NCBI GenBank assembly: GCA_030697165.1
Contig: JAUYQQ010000021.1
Coordinates: forward strand, 1-64,000
Length of the DNA: 64,000 nt
Origin: Acidobacteriota bacterium
Lineage (GTDB): Bacteria; Acidobacteriota; Vicinamibacteria; Vicinamibacterales; UBA2999
Reading direction: 5' to 3'
Shown: positions 56,161 to 64,000 of the stretch, piece after piece
How positions within the stretch are numbered: position 1 is the stretch's first letter
How the letters are laid out: each line of letters starts with the position of its first letter
Position numbers and translations under genes: made by a program
Notes under the pieces: generated by a model
What the model was told of the DNA's origin: nothing
What the model saw: only the letters and a program-made list of their open reading frames with translations
Database searches by the model: none

Positions 56161-57746
56161 GTCGGATCTCCGGTCGTGCGATCAATCAGATCGCGATACA
56201 AGGTGAGTTGACGGATGAGCGGGTCGACTTGCCGCAGGGTCAGCGGGACGGGGGGCCGCCGCTCGACGTACTTGCGGACAAAGCGATAGGTGAGGACGCC
56301 GATGTCGACGGCGGCCTGGGCCGCGTCCTCGACGACCGCCGGCCCATGTTTCTTGGCCAGCGCGAGGACCCCGAGGATCTGCCGCACGCCGTGCGCACTC
56401 CCTTGCGCCTGGATGTGCTGACAGATGGTGCTGATCGCAGGACCGGCCGTGGCGGCCCGTCCCAGCAAGGCCAGCGTCGACGCCGGCGTCCGGGCGGGGC
56501 GATCGGCGGCGGCGATCCGATGCCAGCCGCGGCGTGCGCGCAGGTGTTCGCGGAGGAGCTGCCCGGTCGTCGGGGCGATCAGCCGGACGTGGAGATCGTT
56601 CCATTGCACCTGCACCCGCTGGCCGATCCAGCCCGGCGGCGCGCTGTAGTACGCGGCCTCGACCTCGACGCAGCCATCGAGATGCACCGTGCGCGCCCCA
56701 AAGCGGTAGTAGCGAAAGGGTTCCAGCGGCAGCGGCCCGAGGGCCGGCCGTTCCTCGGCAAACATCTCGGCGACCTGGCGTTTGGTGGTGCCGTGGATCC
56801 GCGTATCGGCCCAGCGGGTCTCCCAGCGATCGAGGTACGCCTGCGCCGCCTCGAGCGACTCGAAGCGCAGTCCCTTGAGCGGTGTCTTCTGCGCGTGCCC
56901 CACGCCCGCTTCGACTTTCCCCTTGCGATCGGGATCGCGCACCCGACACGGCAGGGCGACGACGCCGTAATGGGCGAGCACGTCCCGATAGAGTGGATTG
57001 AGCGCGGGATCGTAGATGTCGGGGGTGAGCACGCCCTCTTTCAGATTGTCGGGCACGACGATCTTGGTCGTGCCGCCCAGGCGTCGAAACGTCCACTCAT
57101 GCAGTTCGGCCCACATCCGGGCGCTCGAGCGCCACACCAGCCATCGCACGCACTTGCGCGAATAGCCCAGCGTGAAGACGAAGAGGCGGGCCCGCTTGTA
57201 CTTGCCGGTCTGCGGGTCGCGGACCATCGGCCCATCCCCGCCGTAGTCGACCTGGCCTTCTTCGCCGGGTCCGGTCCTGATGACCACGCGGGCCTCGACC
57301 GGCGTGGCGCCGCGCAGGCGCACGACGAAGCGGCGGACACTCGCATACTTCGCGGTGAAGCCGTGATCGTCGACCAGGTCTTGGTAGATCGCGACCGCGT
57401 TGCGTCCGCGGGCGACCGCCGCGACGATCAGCTCGCGATACGGCTCACAGGCACTGACGCTCGGTGCGCGCGTCGGCGCCAGCCCGCCAGGGTCGGTGGA
57501 CACCCCCGACGAAATGGCCGGATTTGGCAGCGCGAGGTCGGTGGACACCTCCGGAGAAATGGCCGCTTTTGCCGGCCGTTCGCCTCGACGGCCACGCCCG
57601 CGCACGTCGATGCCTGCGGCGCGGAGGTAGCCGCCGATCGTTTCTCGGCGCACACCCGTCGCCGCCTCGATGCGTCGGAGGGACCAGCCCAGGCGACCCA
57701 GCGCCAGAATCTGTTGCTGCTTCTCTTCGTCCAAGACGTTACTCAT
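56157..57746 (-). CDS. istA: IS21-family transposase IstA
   Basis: 529-aa DDE transposase. N-terminal HTH (QQQILALGRLGWSLRRIEAATGVRRETIGGYLRAAG), then a variable linker, then the rve core: EEGQVDYGGDGPMV (first Asp), the KIVVPDNLKEGV block (second Asp), and VEAGVGHAQKTPLK (Glu); then the C-terminal Mu-type DNA-binding barrel. Start ATG 57746 (MSNVLDEEKQQ). The linker contains two 45-bp direct repeats (AISPEVSTD.. / AISSGVSTD..) whose DNA carries the element's own terminal motif CGGTGGACACC at 57494-57504 and 57539-57549. Confidence 0.92.
   Translation of the reverse strand: MSNVLDEEKQQQILALGRLGWSLRRIEAATGVRRETIGGYLRAAGIDVRGRGRRGERPAKAAISPEVSTDLALPNPAISSGVSTDPGGLAPTRAPSVSACEPYRELIVAAVARGRNAVAIYQDLVDDHGFTAKYASVRRFVVRLRGATPVEARVVIRTGPGEEGQVDYGGDGPMVRDPQTGKYKRARLFVFTLGYSRKCVRWLVWRSSARMWAELHEWTFRRLGGTTKIVVPDNLKEGVLTPDIYDPALNPLYRDVLAHYGVVALPCRVRDPDRKGKVEAGVGHAQKTPLKGLRFESLEAAQAYLDRWETRWADTRIHGTTKRQVAEMFAEERPALGPLPLEPFRYYRFGARTVHLDGCVEVEAAYYSAPPGWIGQRVQVQWNDLHVRLIAPTTGQLLREHLRARRGWHRIAAADRPARTPASTLALLGRAATAGPAISTICQHIQAQGSAHGVRQILGVLALAKKHGPAVVEDAAQAAVDIGVLTYRFVRKYVERRPPVPLTLRQVDPLIRQLTLYRDLIDRTTGDPT
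57494..57583 (-). repeat. Internal copies of IS end sequence within istA
   Basis: Two direct copies, 45 bp apart, of CGGTGGACACC followed by GAAATGGCCG; the first also contains AATGGCCGGATTTGG, identical to a stretch near the right end of the IS. Confidence 0.85.
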
Positions 57747-57854
57747 CCGGGCGAGGGACCATAGGTCCGCCGCCCTCGTCAACGTCTCGGCCGCCGTCAG
57801 TTAATGGCCGGTTTTGAGGTGTCGATCAATGGCCGGATTTGGGTGTCCACCGAG

Positions 57855-57862
57855 GGTTAGTC
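57855..57862. repeat. IS target-site duplication, right (GGTTAGTC)
   Basis: Matches 55310-55317. Confidence 0.93.
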
Positions 57863-58065
57863 ACCAAAATCCACGCTCTGCCGACCTGCAACGTGGTCCT
57901 GCCCGCTGAAAGTGCTTCCTCAATAGGGATCTCCGCGAATAACCCGCGCGGAGGAGAGAAGCAGCGTCCGTGATGGCCGACTAACAAGCAGCCATGCGTA
58001 TCAAGACGAATGATTCTTGTTCATCGCCTGCTCTAAAAGCAGGGATATGGAGAGGGTGTATCTAA

Positions 58066-58452
58066 GTGTTAATTATTCACGCTGACGGCGGCTGCAAGCC
58101 GAATCCAGGCCAGGGGCGGTTCGGTGTAGTCGCGCACCGCGACGGGCGCGAGTGTTACTCCGTGTCGCATGGCATCGGCTACGGCACCAACAACAAAGCC
58201 GAGTGGCGGGGGGCAATTGCTGCGTTGACTTTCGCCGCGACGCAGCCTGATACAGATATCGAGCTGCGGATGGATTCGCGACTAGTAGTCAAGCAGTTCA
58301 ACGGTCAATACCGAGTGAAACACGCGGACTTGAAGCCTCTCGCTGACATCGCGCGCGGTCTTGGGGATATCATCAGGGCACGCGGCGCGCGGGTCACCGT
58401 GCGATGGGTGCCTCGCGAGCAGAACACGCGGGCCGATGCGTTGGCGGCATAG
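58066..58452 (+). CDS. RNase HI-like (reverse-transcriptase-like) protein
   Basis: 128-aa RNase H fold protein with all four acidic catalytic residues: Asp in IIHADGGCKPNPG (residue ~6), Glu in NNKAEWRG, Asp in LRMDSRLVV, Asp in NTRADALA. It would cleave RNA in RNA-DNA hybrids. Length and the HADGGCKPNPGQG start match the ribonuclease HI 'rnhA-like' group found on mobile elements. The GTG 58066 start is the only good one. It lies on the right part of the island, after the IS. No reverse transcriptase is visible nearby. Confidence 0.88.
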   Translation: MLIIHADGGCKPNPGQGRFGVVAHRDGRECYSVSHGIGYGTNNKAEWRGAIAALTFAATQPDTDIELRMDSRLVVKQFNGQYRVKHADLKPLADIARGLGDIIRARGARVTVRWVPREQNTRADALAA

Positions 58453-58466
58453 GCGTCAGGTATCCC

Positions 58467-58727
58467 TTGCAAATAAAATGCCCAATTTGCAATCGAGCCG
58501 TGCCCCGGTGTCGGACCTGCAAGTCAGGGAAGCCCTCTTCGTTGCGACGGAGAGCACCAAGAGTGGCCGAGAAGGCGATTCTCGTTTACATCGTGCCGAA
58601 TCGGATCAGGTCAGCGCTTGGCTCGCCGCGCCGCGCTCGCTATCGTGCGCGCCCGGCGCGGTGCGTGGCTACTCAAGACCACGGTGAACGACAGATTATA
58701 GGAAGCCACTGCGCTGCGCGTGGTTGA
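58467..58727 (+). CDS. Possible small zinc-knuckle ORF
   Basis: 86-aa reading frame, TTG start at 58467, 14 nt after the RNase H-like gene. It opens QIKCPICNRAVPRCRTCK, a CxxC-x6-CxxC four-Cys site, followed by a strongly basic tail (SLRRRAPRVAEKA). Weak start and unknown family; it may be a co-expressed nucleic-acid-binding partner, or chance. Confidence 0.3.
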   Translation: MQIKCPICNRAVPRCRTCKSGKPSSLRRRAPRVAEKAILVYIVPNRIRSALGSPRRARYRARPARCVATQDHGERQIIGSHCAARG

Positions 58728-59118
58728 TTGGACGGCGGCAAGGGTCTGCTAGGGGCGACTCGCCTAGAACGTCGCTCTAATAGGCCTTAATGCCTCTTCT
58801 GGTTCGCTCTTGGTCCGCGGGGGTAGGGGCATGGGCAATCTCTGAGGCCTCACGTCTCCGAACCGCCTGGGTCTTCGTCGTCACGCGCGGCCGATATATC
58901 AAGACTTCACTGCCCGGAAGGGGACACGTTCGGGAGAGTCTCACTTGCGCATCATCCCGTGAGGAGCTAGGCTGCGTGCTTCGCAAGTTCGGCCGCGATG
59001 TGCCGGTAGGTCATACAGCATATAGGCTTCGGCCGATCTTCCCGATGCCTCGCGCGCGCGGCATGAACGTCAGCCGCCCGCGTCTGACCCGAGAACGGCC
59101 CTTATCGATTGCCGGCGC
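58728..59118. other. Intergenic region with no supported gene
   Basis: About 390 nt between the island's last ORF and the kinase stop. Open frames here overlap on both strands and show no family features. The right boundary of the island probably lies in or near this stretch, but I find no repeat of the tRNA-Cys 3' end by eye. Confidence 0.6.
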
Positions 59119-61770
59119 CTACGGTTTCAGCAGTGCCGGCCAGTTGAGAATCAGCGGGATCGACGTAGGCGCGGGAGGACGAACCAGCATCAGAAACCGC
59201 TGTCCGTCCAGCGACACTTCGAACGGGTCGACGAGGCCAATAGCCCCGCCGATTCCATTGCGGCTTCGAAACAACGTCGTCGGCGCGCCAGCCGTGAAAC
59301 GCTCTCCGCTGCTGACGGCCACCGTCGTCACCAAACCTCCCGGCGCAACATAGATTAGTTCCGCCCCGTCTCTGCGCCACCGTGCCCATGATCCGCCGTT
59401 GTTCGAGATGCGCCGCTTGTTCCCCGGCACGGGGAATGACTGCACGTAGATTTCCTGCCGGCCGCTCTCGTCCGACGTATACGCGATCCATCGTCCGTTC
59501 GGCGAAATCTTCGCCTGTCCTTCGTTCGCCGGTGTCTGCAGGAACCACGATCGCGGCGTCTCGCCAGTCATCGGCAGCAGACCAATGTCGAAATTTGTGA
59601 TGTCGTTGATTGCTCCTTGGATCACGTAGCGGCCGTCGCTCGACCAGTCGTCGGGACTACCTAGATAATGCTCTTTTAGGTGCTGTTCGGCGGTGCCGTC
59701 TGCAGCGTCTACCAGGCGCATGCCGCGGCCTTCCTTACGAGGGGACCTGTAAAGCATGAACTTGGCATCGGGCGACCAGACGGGAGACATCGCGTTACCC
59801 TCGTCGGCGGTAAGCCGGCTTGCGATCCCGCTGGCCAGATCGTCCACCACCCACACCTCGCGCTTGCCCGTCCGCGGGTCGCTGCGGTCCAACGCGATGC
59901 GCGTCTGGTCACGTGTCATCTCGAAGTTGAGGATTACGTCGGGTGCGCCAATGGCGCCGACCGGCTGGCCAGTCCGATCGAACCACGTCAACTGTTTCAA
60001 ATTCATTTCGGCGCCTGCGCGGTAGGCGAGCGTGCCGGAATCTGAAACAGTGAAGGTCGCATTTCCCGTACTCACGCTGTGGGATACCCGATCGACAATA
60101 CGCGCGGGGCTTCCAGTCAGTGCCAGCGACGCGAGGTCGAAACCCTGGGACATCAGCGAGCCCTGCTCGACAAATAGGAGATGTCCGGAGCGGCTGTAAA
60201 GGGCTCTCGAGCCGATGCCGGGCAGCGACTGAATGCGCTCGGAATCGAGCCAGCCAACCTGTGCGACATTCCGGCGCTGATGATCCTCGCCGGGCTGAGT
60301 GGTGAACAGAAAGCGATTGCCGTCTGGCAGAAACACCGGCCAATACGGTGACATGTTTCCAGTGTGTTGGAGCGGCGTCGGCGTGCCGCCCGTCGCAGCC
60401 ATGCGCATCAGTGGGCCAGGGGACTGTGGCACAAAGAGGATCACGTCCTGTTGGCTCCACGTGCCACCGCGTTGGTTTGGCGCGTCGGCCAGCACGCGTG
60501 GACCGCCCTCGTTCACGTTGATCCTAAAGAGCTTGCCCGCTGAGAAGTAAGCAAGCGACTCGCTGTCAGGTGACCAGAACATCTGGGCTCCGCCTGATGT
60601 TCCTTCGATGCGCTTGGAAGTTGCGGCACCGAGCGAACGAACCCACAATGCTTCGTCGCCCGATGCATCGACGGCGCTGTATGCGACCCGTGTACCATCC
60701 GGCGAGATAGCTAATGCGGCCCCGGAGGCAAAGGCGAGTTCCGCGCCTTCGGGTAGGTCGACCGACAGTTGCAGGGTCGGTGTGGCGCTCGGTGTCGCCC
60801 GGGCGTCGAGCCAGGCTAGGCCGAGAATCGCGGCAATGAGGACCGCGACCACGGCGAGCATCCAACCGAGACGCTCGTTGCCGCGGCGAGGCACTGCGAA
60901 TTGCGTCGGAGTGGCGGTCACCTGCTCGATCTCGTAGCGTACGTCGCCGATAGCCTGCCAGCGTTGCTTAACGGGCTTGACCAACGCCCGCTGCAACAGC
61001 AGGCGGAGCCGCGGATCGAGATCCGCCGGCAGCAGCGTCAGGTCCGGCTCGCTCTTCAATACCGACGCCAGGATGTCGGAGATGGTGTCACCGGCAAACG
61101 CGCGCCGGCCTGTGAGCATCTCGAACAGCACGCAGCCGAAGGAAAAGATATCGCTGCGCGCATCTACCGGCAGTCCGCGCGCCTGCTCGGGCGACATATA
61201 GGCCGCCGTGCCGAGGATGATTCCGGCCTGCGTCGCGTGAATCGACAGCGTCGGCGAATTCATCGCGGTTGCGCTCGATCCAGCCGTTGGATCAATCGCC
61301 TTTGCCAAACCGAAGTCGAGTACCTTCACAGTGCCATCAGCGCGGACCTTGATATTCGCCGGCTTCAGATCGCGATGGATGATGCCGTGGTCATGCGCGG
61401 CTTCGAGTGCCTCCGCAATCTGCCGTGCGATCGGCAATGAATCGTCGAGCGGGATCGGTCCACGCGCGATGCGCTGAGCGAGGTCCTCGCCCTCGACCAG
61501 CTCGAGAACCAACGCTGTGACGCCCCCGGATTCTTGGAGTCCATGGATGTGCGCGATGTTCGGGTGGTTGAGCGACGCCAGCACCTGCGCTTCGCGACTG
61601 AAGCGCGCGAGGCGGTCGGGATCGTTGGCGACCGCCGGAAGCAACACTTTGATCGCGACGTCACGATTCAACTTCGTGTCGCGCGCACGGTACACCTCGC
61701 CCATCCCGCCGGCGCCGAGTGGGGCCAAGATCTCGTAAGGTCCGAGCTTCGTTCCCGTCGCCAGGCTCAT
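59119..61770 (-). CDS. Ser/Thr kinase receptor with WD40/TolB-like propeller
   Basis: 883-aa membrane kinase. Kinase domain residues 1-270: [48 protein letters not shown]; a membrane helix near 304-324 ([19 protein letters not shown]); then an extracytoplasmic six-bladed PD40/TolB-type propeller with repeated units ([60 protein letters not shown]). Such kinases are expanded in Acidobacteria. Its stop is 4 nt beyond the start of the next gene region, indicating a tandem pair on the same strand. Confidence 0.93.
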   Translation of the reverse strand: MSLATGTKLGPYEILAPLGAGGMGEVYRARDTKLNRDVAIKVLLPAVANDPDRLARFSREAQVLASLNHPNIAHIHGLQESGGVTALVLELVEGEDLAQRIARGPIPLDDSLPIARQIAEALEAAHDHGIIHRDLKPANIKVRADGTVKVLDFGLAKAIDPTAGSSATAMNSPTLSIHATQAGIILGTAAYMSPEQARGLPVDARSDIFSFGCVLFEMLTGRRAFAGDTISDILASVLKSEPDLTLLPADLDPRLRLLLQRALVKPVKQRWQAIGDVRYEIEQVTATPTQFAVPRRGNERLGWMLAVVAVLIAAILGLAWLDARATPSATPTLQLSVDLPEGAELAFASGAALAISPDGTRVAYSAVDASGDEALWVRSLGAATSKRIEGTSGGAQMFWSPDSESLAYFSAGKLFRINVNEGGPRVLADAPNQRGGTWSQQDVILFVPQSPGPLMRMAATGGTPTPLQHTGNMSPYWPVFLPDGNRFLFTTQPGEDHQRRNVAQVGWLDSERIQSLPGIGSRALYSRSGHLLFVEQGSLMSQGFDLASLALTGSPARIVDRVSHSVSTGNATFTVSDSGTLAYRAGAEMNLKQLTWFDRTGQPVGAIGAPDVILNFEMTRDQTRIALDRSDPRTGKREVWVVDDLASGIASRLTADEGNAMSPVWSPDAKFMLYRSPRKEGRGMRLVDAADGTAEQHLKEHYLGSPDDWSSDGRYVIQGAINDITNFDIGLLPMTGETPRSWFLQTPANEGQAKISPNGRWIAYTSDESGRQEIYVQSFPVPGNKRRISNNGGSWARWRRDGAELIYVAPGGLVTTVAVSSGERFTAGAPTTLFRSRNGIGGAIGLVDPFEVSLDGQRFLMLVRPPAPTSIPLILNWPALLKP

Positions 61771-64000
61771 GGCTTCGTCACCGGCGCGATCTGTCGCAAA
61801 TGGTCAAAGAAGTTGAAGAGGAACGTGAGCTTGTCGTGCTTCACCCCTGAGTCCAGCGCGCTCGGCGCAAGCGCGAACCGCATGCCGTCGGGGTGCAAGT
61901 CAAACATGCGGTTTTGGCCGCGGACGAAGTAACGTCCGTCTGACCAGAGACGCGGCTTCTCGGCGCGGAGCGAGTCGCCCTCCACGGCATAAGGCACCAC
62001 CATGATCTGGCCAAGCGGTGTCCCATAGAATAGCTCGGGCTTGGTGCGTGACCAGGTGGGATGCATCGCGCCGCTCGTCGAGATCTGCCATTTGCCGCCC
62101 GGACCGGGAAACGGTCGCGCGTACAGCTCACTGCGTCCGGATTCCTCCGAAATGTAGGCGAGCCAGCGGCCGTCTGGAGAAAACATCGGCTCCCGTTCCT
62201 GAGCCGGACTGTTCAGGAAGACAGTGGGCGTGCCGGGCTTCCATCCTGCCGCCTCGTCTCCCGCCATCGGTAGAATCATCAAGTCGAAGCCCGCTTGGTT
62301 CCGCTCCTCGAACGCCAGAAACTTGCCACTTGGATGCCAGGATGCGGGCCGCTGATGGTTGTCGCCCTCAGTGAGCCTCTGAGCGTCGCCGGTGCCATCG
62401 GCGCGTTGCCACACCAAGTTCGAGGCTGTCTGGTCCGGGCGGGGTGCGTTATACACGATGCGTCCACCATCGGGCGTCCAGACCGGCTTGCCTGCGTAGG
62501 TGGCGCCAAAGGTGAGTCGCGTCAGGCTGTCTCGGGCCCACTCGTAGATCCAAATGTCTGTCGATGTGCCGTCTACCAACTGCATGGCCAGCCTGCGCCC
62601 ATCCGGTGAGAAGAGCAGATCGAACCAGGCCGCATGCGCCGCACGCAGCGGGGTTGTCTTTCCGGCCCGATCCATCCAGGTGATCGGCCCGCCGCCGGAG
62701 TTCGTCTGCCCGGGCAGGAACACCAACGCACCGCTATCGGACACCGCGAACTGGGCGCCACCAGTACCAATATTTGACGTGACGCCTTCGAGCACGGGCA
62801 CCGAAGGCCCGGTCACGGCCAGCCGCGTCACATCAAACGGCGCGGCAAACAGCGTCCCATCGCGAAGGTAGACCAGGTGGCCCTCTTCGCGCTCGCTACG
62901 CTTCGGCGTGCCAGGCCCACTGGCGACGTATCGGCCGTGGTAGCCCCCGCGCTGGACGATAGAACGCGCACCGCTCGACGACTGCACCACAATGCTCGCG
63001 TCGTTATAGGCCGTATTCACGCTGCTGCTTGTGAAGAGCACGCCTCTGCCACCAGGCAGCACCTGTGGCCAGCGTTGCGAAACCTCGCCGTCAGCTAGGG
63101 TGGCCATCGGCTCGGGCGGGCCGCCGGCTGATGGCACACGCATCAGCGGTGCGCCGGGATTCGAGGTGGGCGCAAACACGATGGTGCCGTCCTCGCCCCA
63201 CCCACCGCCGCGACCGCCGGGCGCGTCGCACAGAGTGATGGCAGTGCCGCCAGAGACGGCGACCTTCTTCAGCTTACCGCCCGCGAAGAACCCGAGCCAC
63301 TCACCGTCGGGCGAGAAGAACGGGCTCATGGCATCATCGGTCCCAGAGAGCGCGGTCGCCTGCAGTTGGTCGAGTCGCCTGACGTAAAGCAGTGTCGTCC
63401 CGTCCCCATCCTTCTCGGCGACAAAGGCGATCAAGGTGCCGTCTGGAGAAAGGGCCGTCGCGTCTCCGGAACGGAACGACAGGGAGGCATCCGCCCCCAA
63501 CTCGGCGCTGAGTCGCACCAACGCTGAAGGCGCAATCGTCGTTGTTTGGCGCCACGGCGCCCAGACCACCACCAACGCCAACGCGAGCGCTCCGGCGATT
63601 GCCCACGGCAGTGCGCGGGACCAGGTCGGCCGCTGCGCCACGCGATGTTGCACGGCAGCACCATCAGCCACCGATGGCCCGGCCAGGGCATCATCGATGT
63701 CGATGCGAACGCCGGCGGCGGAGTCAAGCCGCCGCTTCGGATCCTTTTCAAGGCTCTTCCGCAGCAATCGGCGGATGGAGGGCGAGACGCCTGGCGGTAG
63801 CGCGTTCCAGTCCGGTTCTTTGCTCACGACCGCGACGATCGTGTCGGTGGCGTCGTCGCCCGGGAACGCACGTTGGCCGGTTAGCATCTCGAACAACACG
63901 CATCCAAGTGCCCAGATGTCCGTTCGCTTGTCGACGCTCTTGGCGCGCGCCTGTTCGGGCGACATGTACGCCGCGGTGCCGAGGATGATTCCCGCCTGCG
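61767..64000 (-). CDS. Ser/Thr kinase-propeller protein, 5' end beyond window
   Basis: Second tandem kinase; the frame is open to base 64000, so the N-lobe and catalytic loop are outside. Visible: the activation segment end [40 protein letters not shown], the C-lobe, a membrane helix (ALPWAIAGALALALVVVWAPW) and a PD40-type propeller (SPDGTLIAFVAEKDGDG, SPDGEWLGFFAGG, SPDGRRLAMQLVDG, SPDGRWLAYISEESGR). Its stop overlaps the start of the downstream kinase by 4 nt (ATGA), so they are co-transcribed paralogues. An ATG near 63965 is internal, not the start. Confidence 0.93.
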   Translation of the reverse strand, partial: QAGIILGTAAYMSPEQARAKSVDKRTDIWALGCVLFEMLTGQRAFPGDDATDTIVAVVSKEPDWNALPPGVSPSIRRLLRKSLEKDPKRRLDSAAGVRIDIDDALAGPSVADGAAVQHRVAQRPTWSRALPWAIAGALALALVVVWAPWRQTTTIAPSALVRLSAELGADASLSFRSGDATALSPDGTLIAFVAEKDGDGTTLLYVRRLDQLQATALSGTDDAMSPFFSPDGEWLGFFAGGKLKKVAVSGGTAITLCDAPGGRGGGWGEDGTIVFAPTSNPGAPLMRVPSAGGPPEPMATLADGEVSQRWPQVLPGGRGVLFTSSSVNTAYNDASIVVQSSSGARSIVQRGGYHGRYVASGPGTPKRSEREEGHLVYLRDGTLFAAPFDVTRLAVTGPSVPVLEGVTSNIGTGGAQFAVSDSGALVFLPGQTNSGGGPITWMDRAGKTTPLRAAHAAWFDLLFSPDGRRLAMQLVDGTSTDIWIYEWARDSLTRLTFGATYAGKPVWTPDGGRIVYNAPRPDQTASNLVWQRADGTGDAQRLTEGDNHQRPASWHPSGKFLAFEERNQAGFDLMILPMAGDEAAGWKPGTPTVFLNSPAQEREPMFSPDGRWLAYISEESGRSELYARPFPGPGGKWQISTSGAMHPTWSRTKPELFYGTPLGQIMVVPYAVEGDSLRAEKPRLWSDGRYFVRGQNRMFDLHPDGMRFALAPSALDSGVKHDKLTFLFNFFDHLRQIAPVTKP

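Larger units (their letters stand above)
55318..57854 (-). mobile_element. IS21-family insertion sequence
   Basis: 2537-bp element. Ends CTCGGTGGACACC..GGTGTCCACCGAG with longer terminal similarity over ~35 bp (AAATCCGGCCATTGATCGAC, one 2-nt indel between ends). Flanked by the perfect 8-bp duplication GGTTAGTC (55310-55317, 57855-57862). It carries istA and a frameshifted istB on the minus strand. It inserted within the tRNA-Cys island, between the HTH pair and the RNase H-like gene. Confidence 0.95.

Noticed and set aside
58453-59118. Right attachment site (duplicate of the tRNA-Cys 3' end) for the island
   Set aside because: No copy of the T arm/acceptor sequence could be found by eye in this stretch; boundary left undefined.
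58790-59353. 187-codon + strand frame
   Set aside because: Extends antisense into the kinase gene; no recognisable features.

Overview
The window reads as a chromosomal segment of a high-GC member of the Acidobacteriota, most likely a Vicinamibacteria-like lineage. This is inferred from two PadR-linked 'ADOP' orphan permeases (a family named for Acidobacteria), Ser/Thr kinases fused to WD40/TolB-like propellers, a BshC homologue, and the abundance of short palindromic intergenic repeats. No rRNA is present, so the taxonomy stays an inference.

Layout. 1-4.3 kb: tail of an ETF-quinone oxidoreductase, a DUF374 acyltransferase, an ECF sigma/anti-sigma/secreted-protein cassette bracketed by two copies of a 250-bp structured repeat, and a histone-deacetylase-like protein. 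4.3-8.4 kb: leuS-lptE-holA. 8.4-11.3 kb: PadR-ADOP pair. 11.4-20.6 kb: rpsT, a lytic transglycosylase, alaS, recX, pilT, ilvE, a small Ser/Thr kinase, rsmE and a DUF1028 protein. 20.7-22.2 kb: a sigma factor, a small LuxR-type regulator and a TPR-like remnant. 22.3-26.1 kb: heat-shock cluster hrcA-grpE-dnaJ-prmA with a CIRCE-like operator over the hrcA start. 26.1-29.1 kb: second PadR-ADOP pair. 29.3-31.5 kb: xdhC and an amidohydrolase. 31.6-35.7 kb: bshC and a class A PBP. 35.7-41.7 kb: a PEGA pseudokinase followed by carAB. 41.8-52.1 kb: comEC, a GxxExxY gene in a repeat-bounded cassette, mazG, a PhnP-like hydrolase, ribF, a small unknown, cysS, a class III aminotransferase, yraN and a GalT-like enzyme. 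52.1-52.5 kb: tRNA-Gly and tRNA-Cys. 52.5 to about 58.7 kb: an accessory island next to tRNA-Cys with a tyrosine recombinase, a Zn-ribbon/deoxyribosyltransferase-like protein, two excisionase-like HTH proteins, a complete IS21-family element with an 8-bp target duplication, and an RNase H-like protein. 59.1-64 kb: two tandem Ser/Thr kinase-propeller receptors, the second running off the window.

Most genes are housekeeping (translation, protein folding, pyrimidine synthesis, cell wall). The unusual layer is a dense population of short repeats: hairpins with a recurring TTTA/TAAA loop, 7- and 9-nt tandem arrays, a nested-hairpin 'cloverleaf' element in two copies, and CCACGAAGGACACGAAG-type inverted repeats. 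Several lie inside or at the ends of coding sequences in frame (galT, comEC, the PEGA pseudokinase, mazG, ilvE, the PhnP-like gene). In the DUF1028 gene they appear to have supplied the whole signal peptide. The best candidate for an undescribed mobile system is the GxxExxY gene. Its product carries the motif set of a RecB-like PD-(D/E)XK nuclease. It is flanked by 30-bp inverted repeats (29/30 complementary), and a gene-less palindromic relative sits in frame inside comEC about 0.9 kb upstream. The second candidate is the tRNA-Cys island's putative nucleotide- or NAD-targeting effector.
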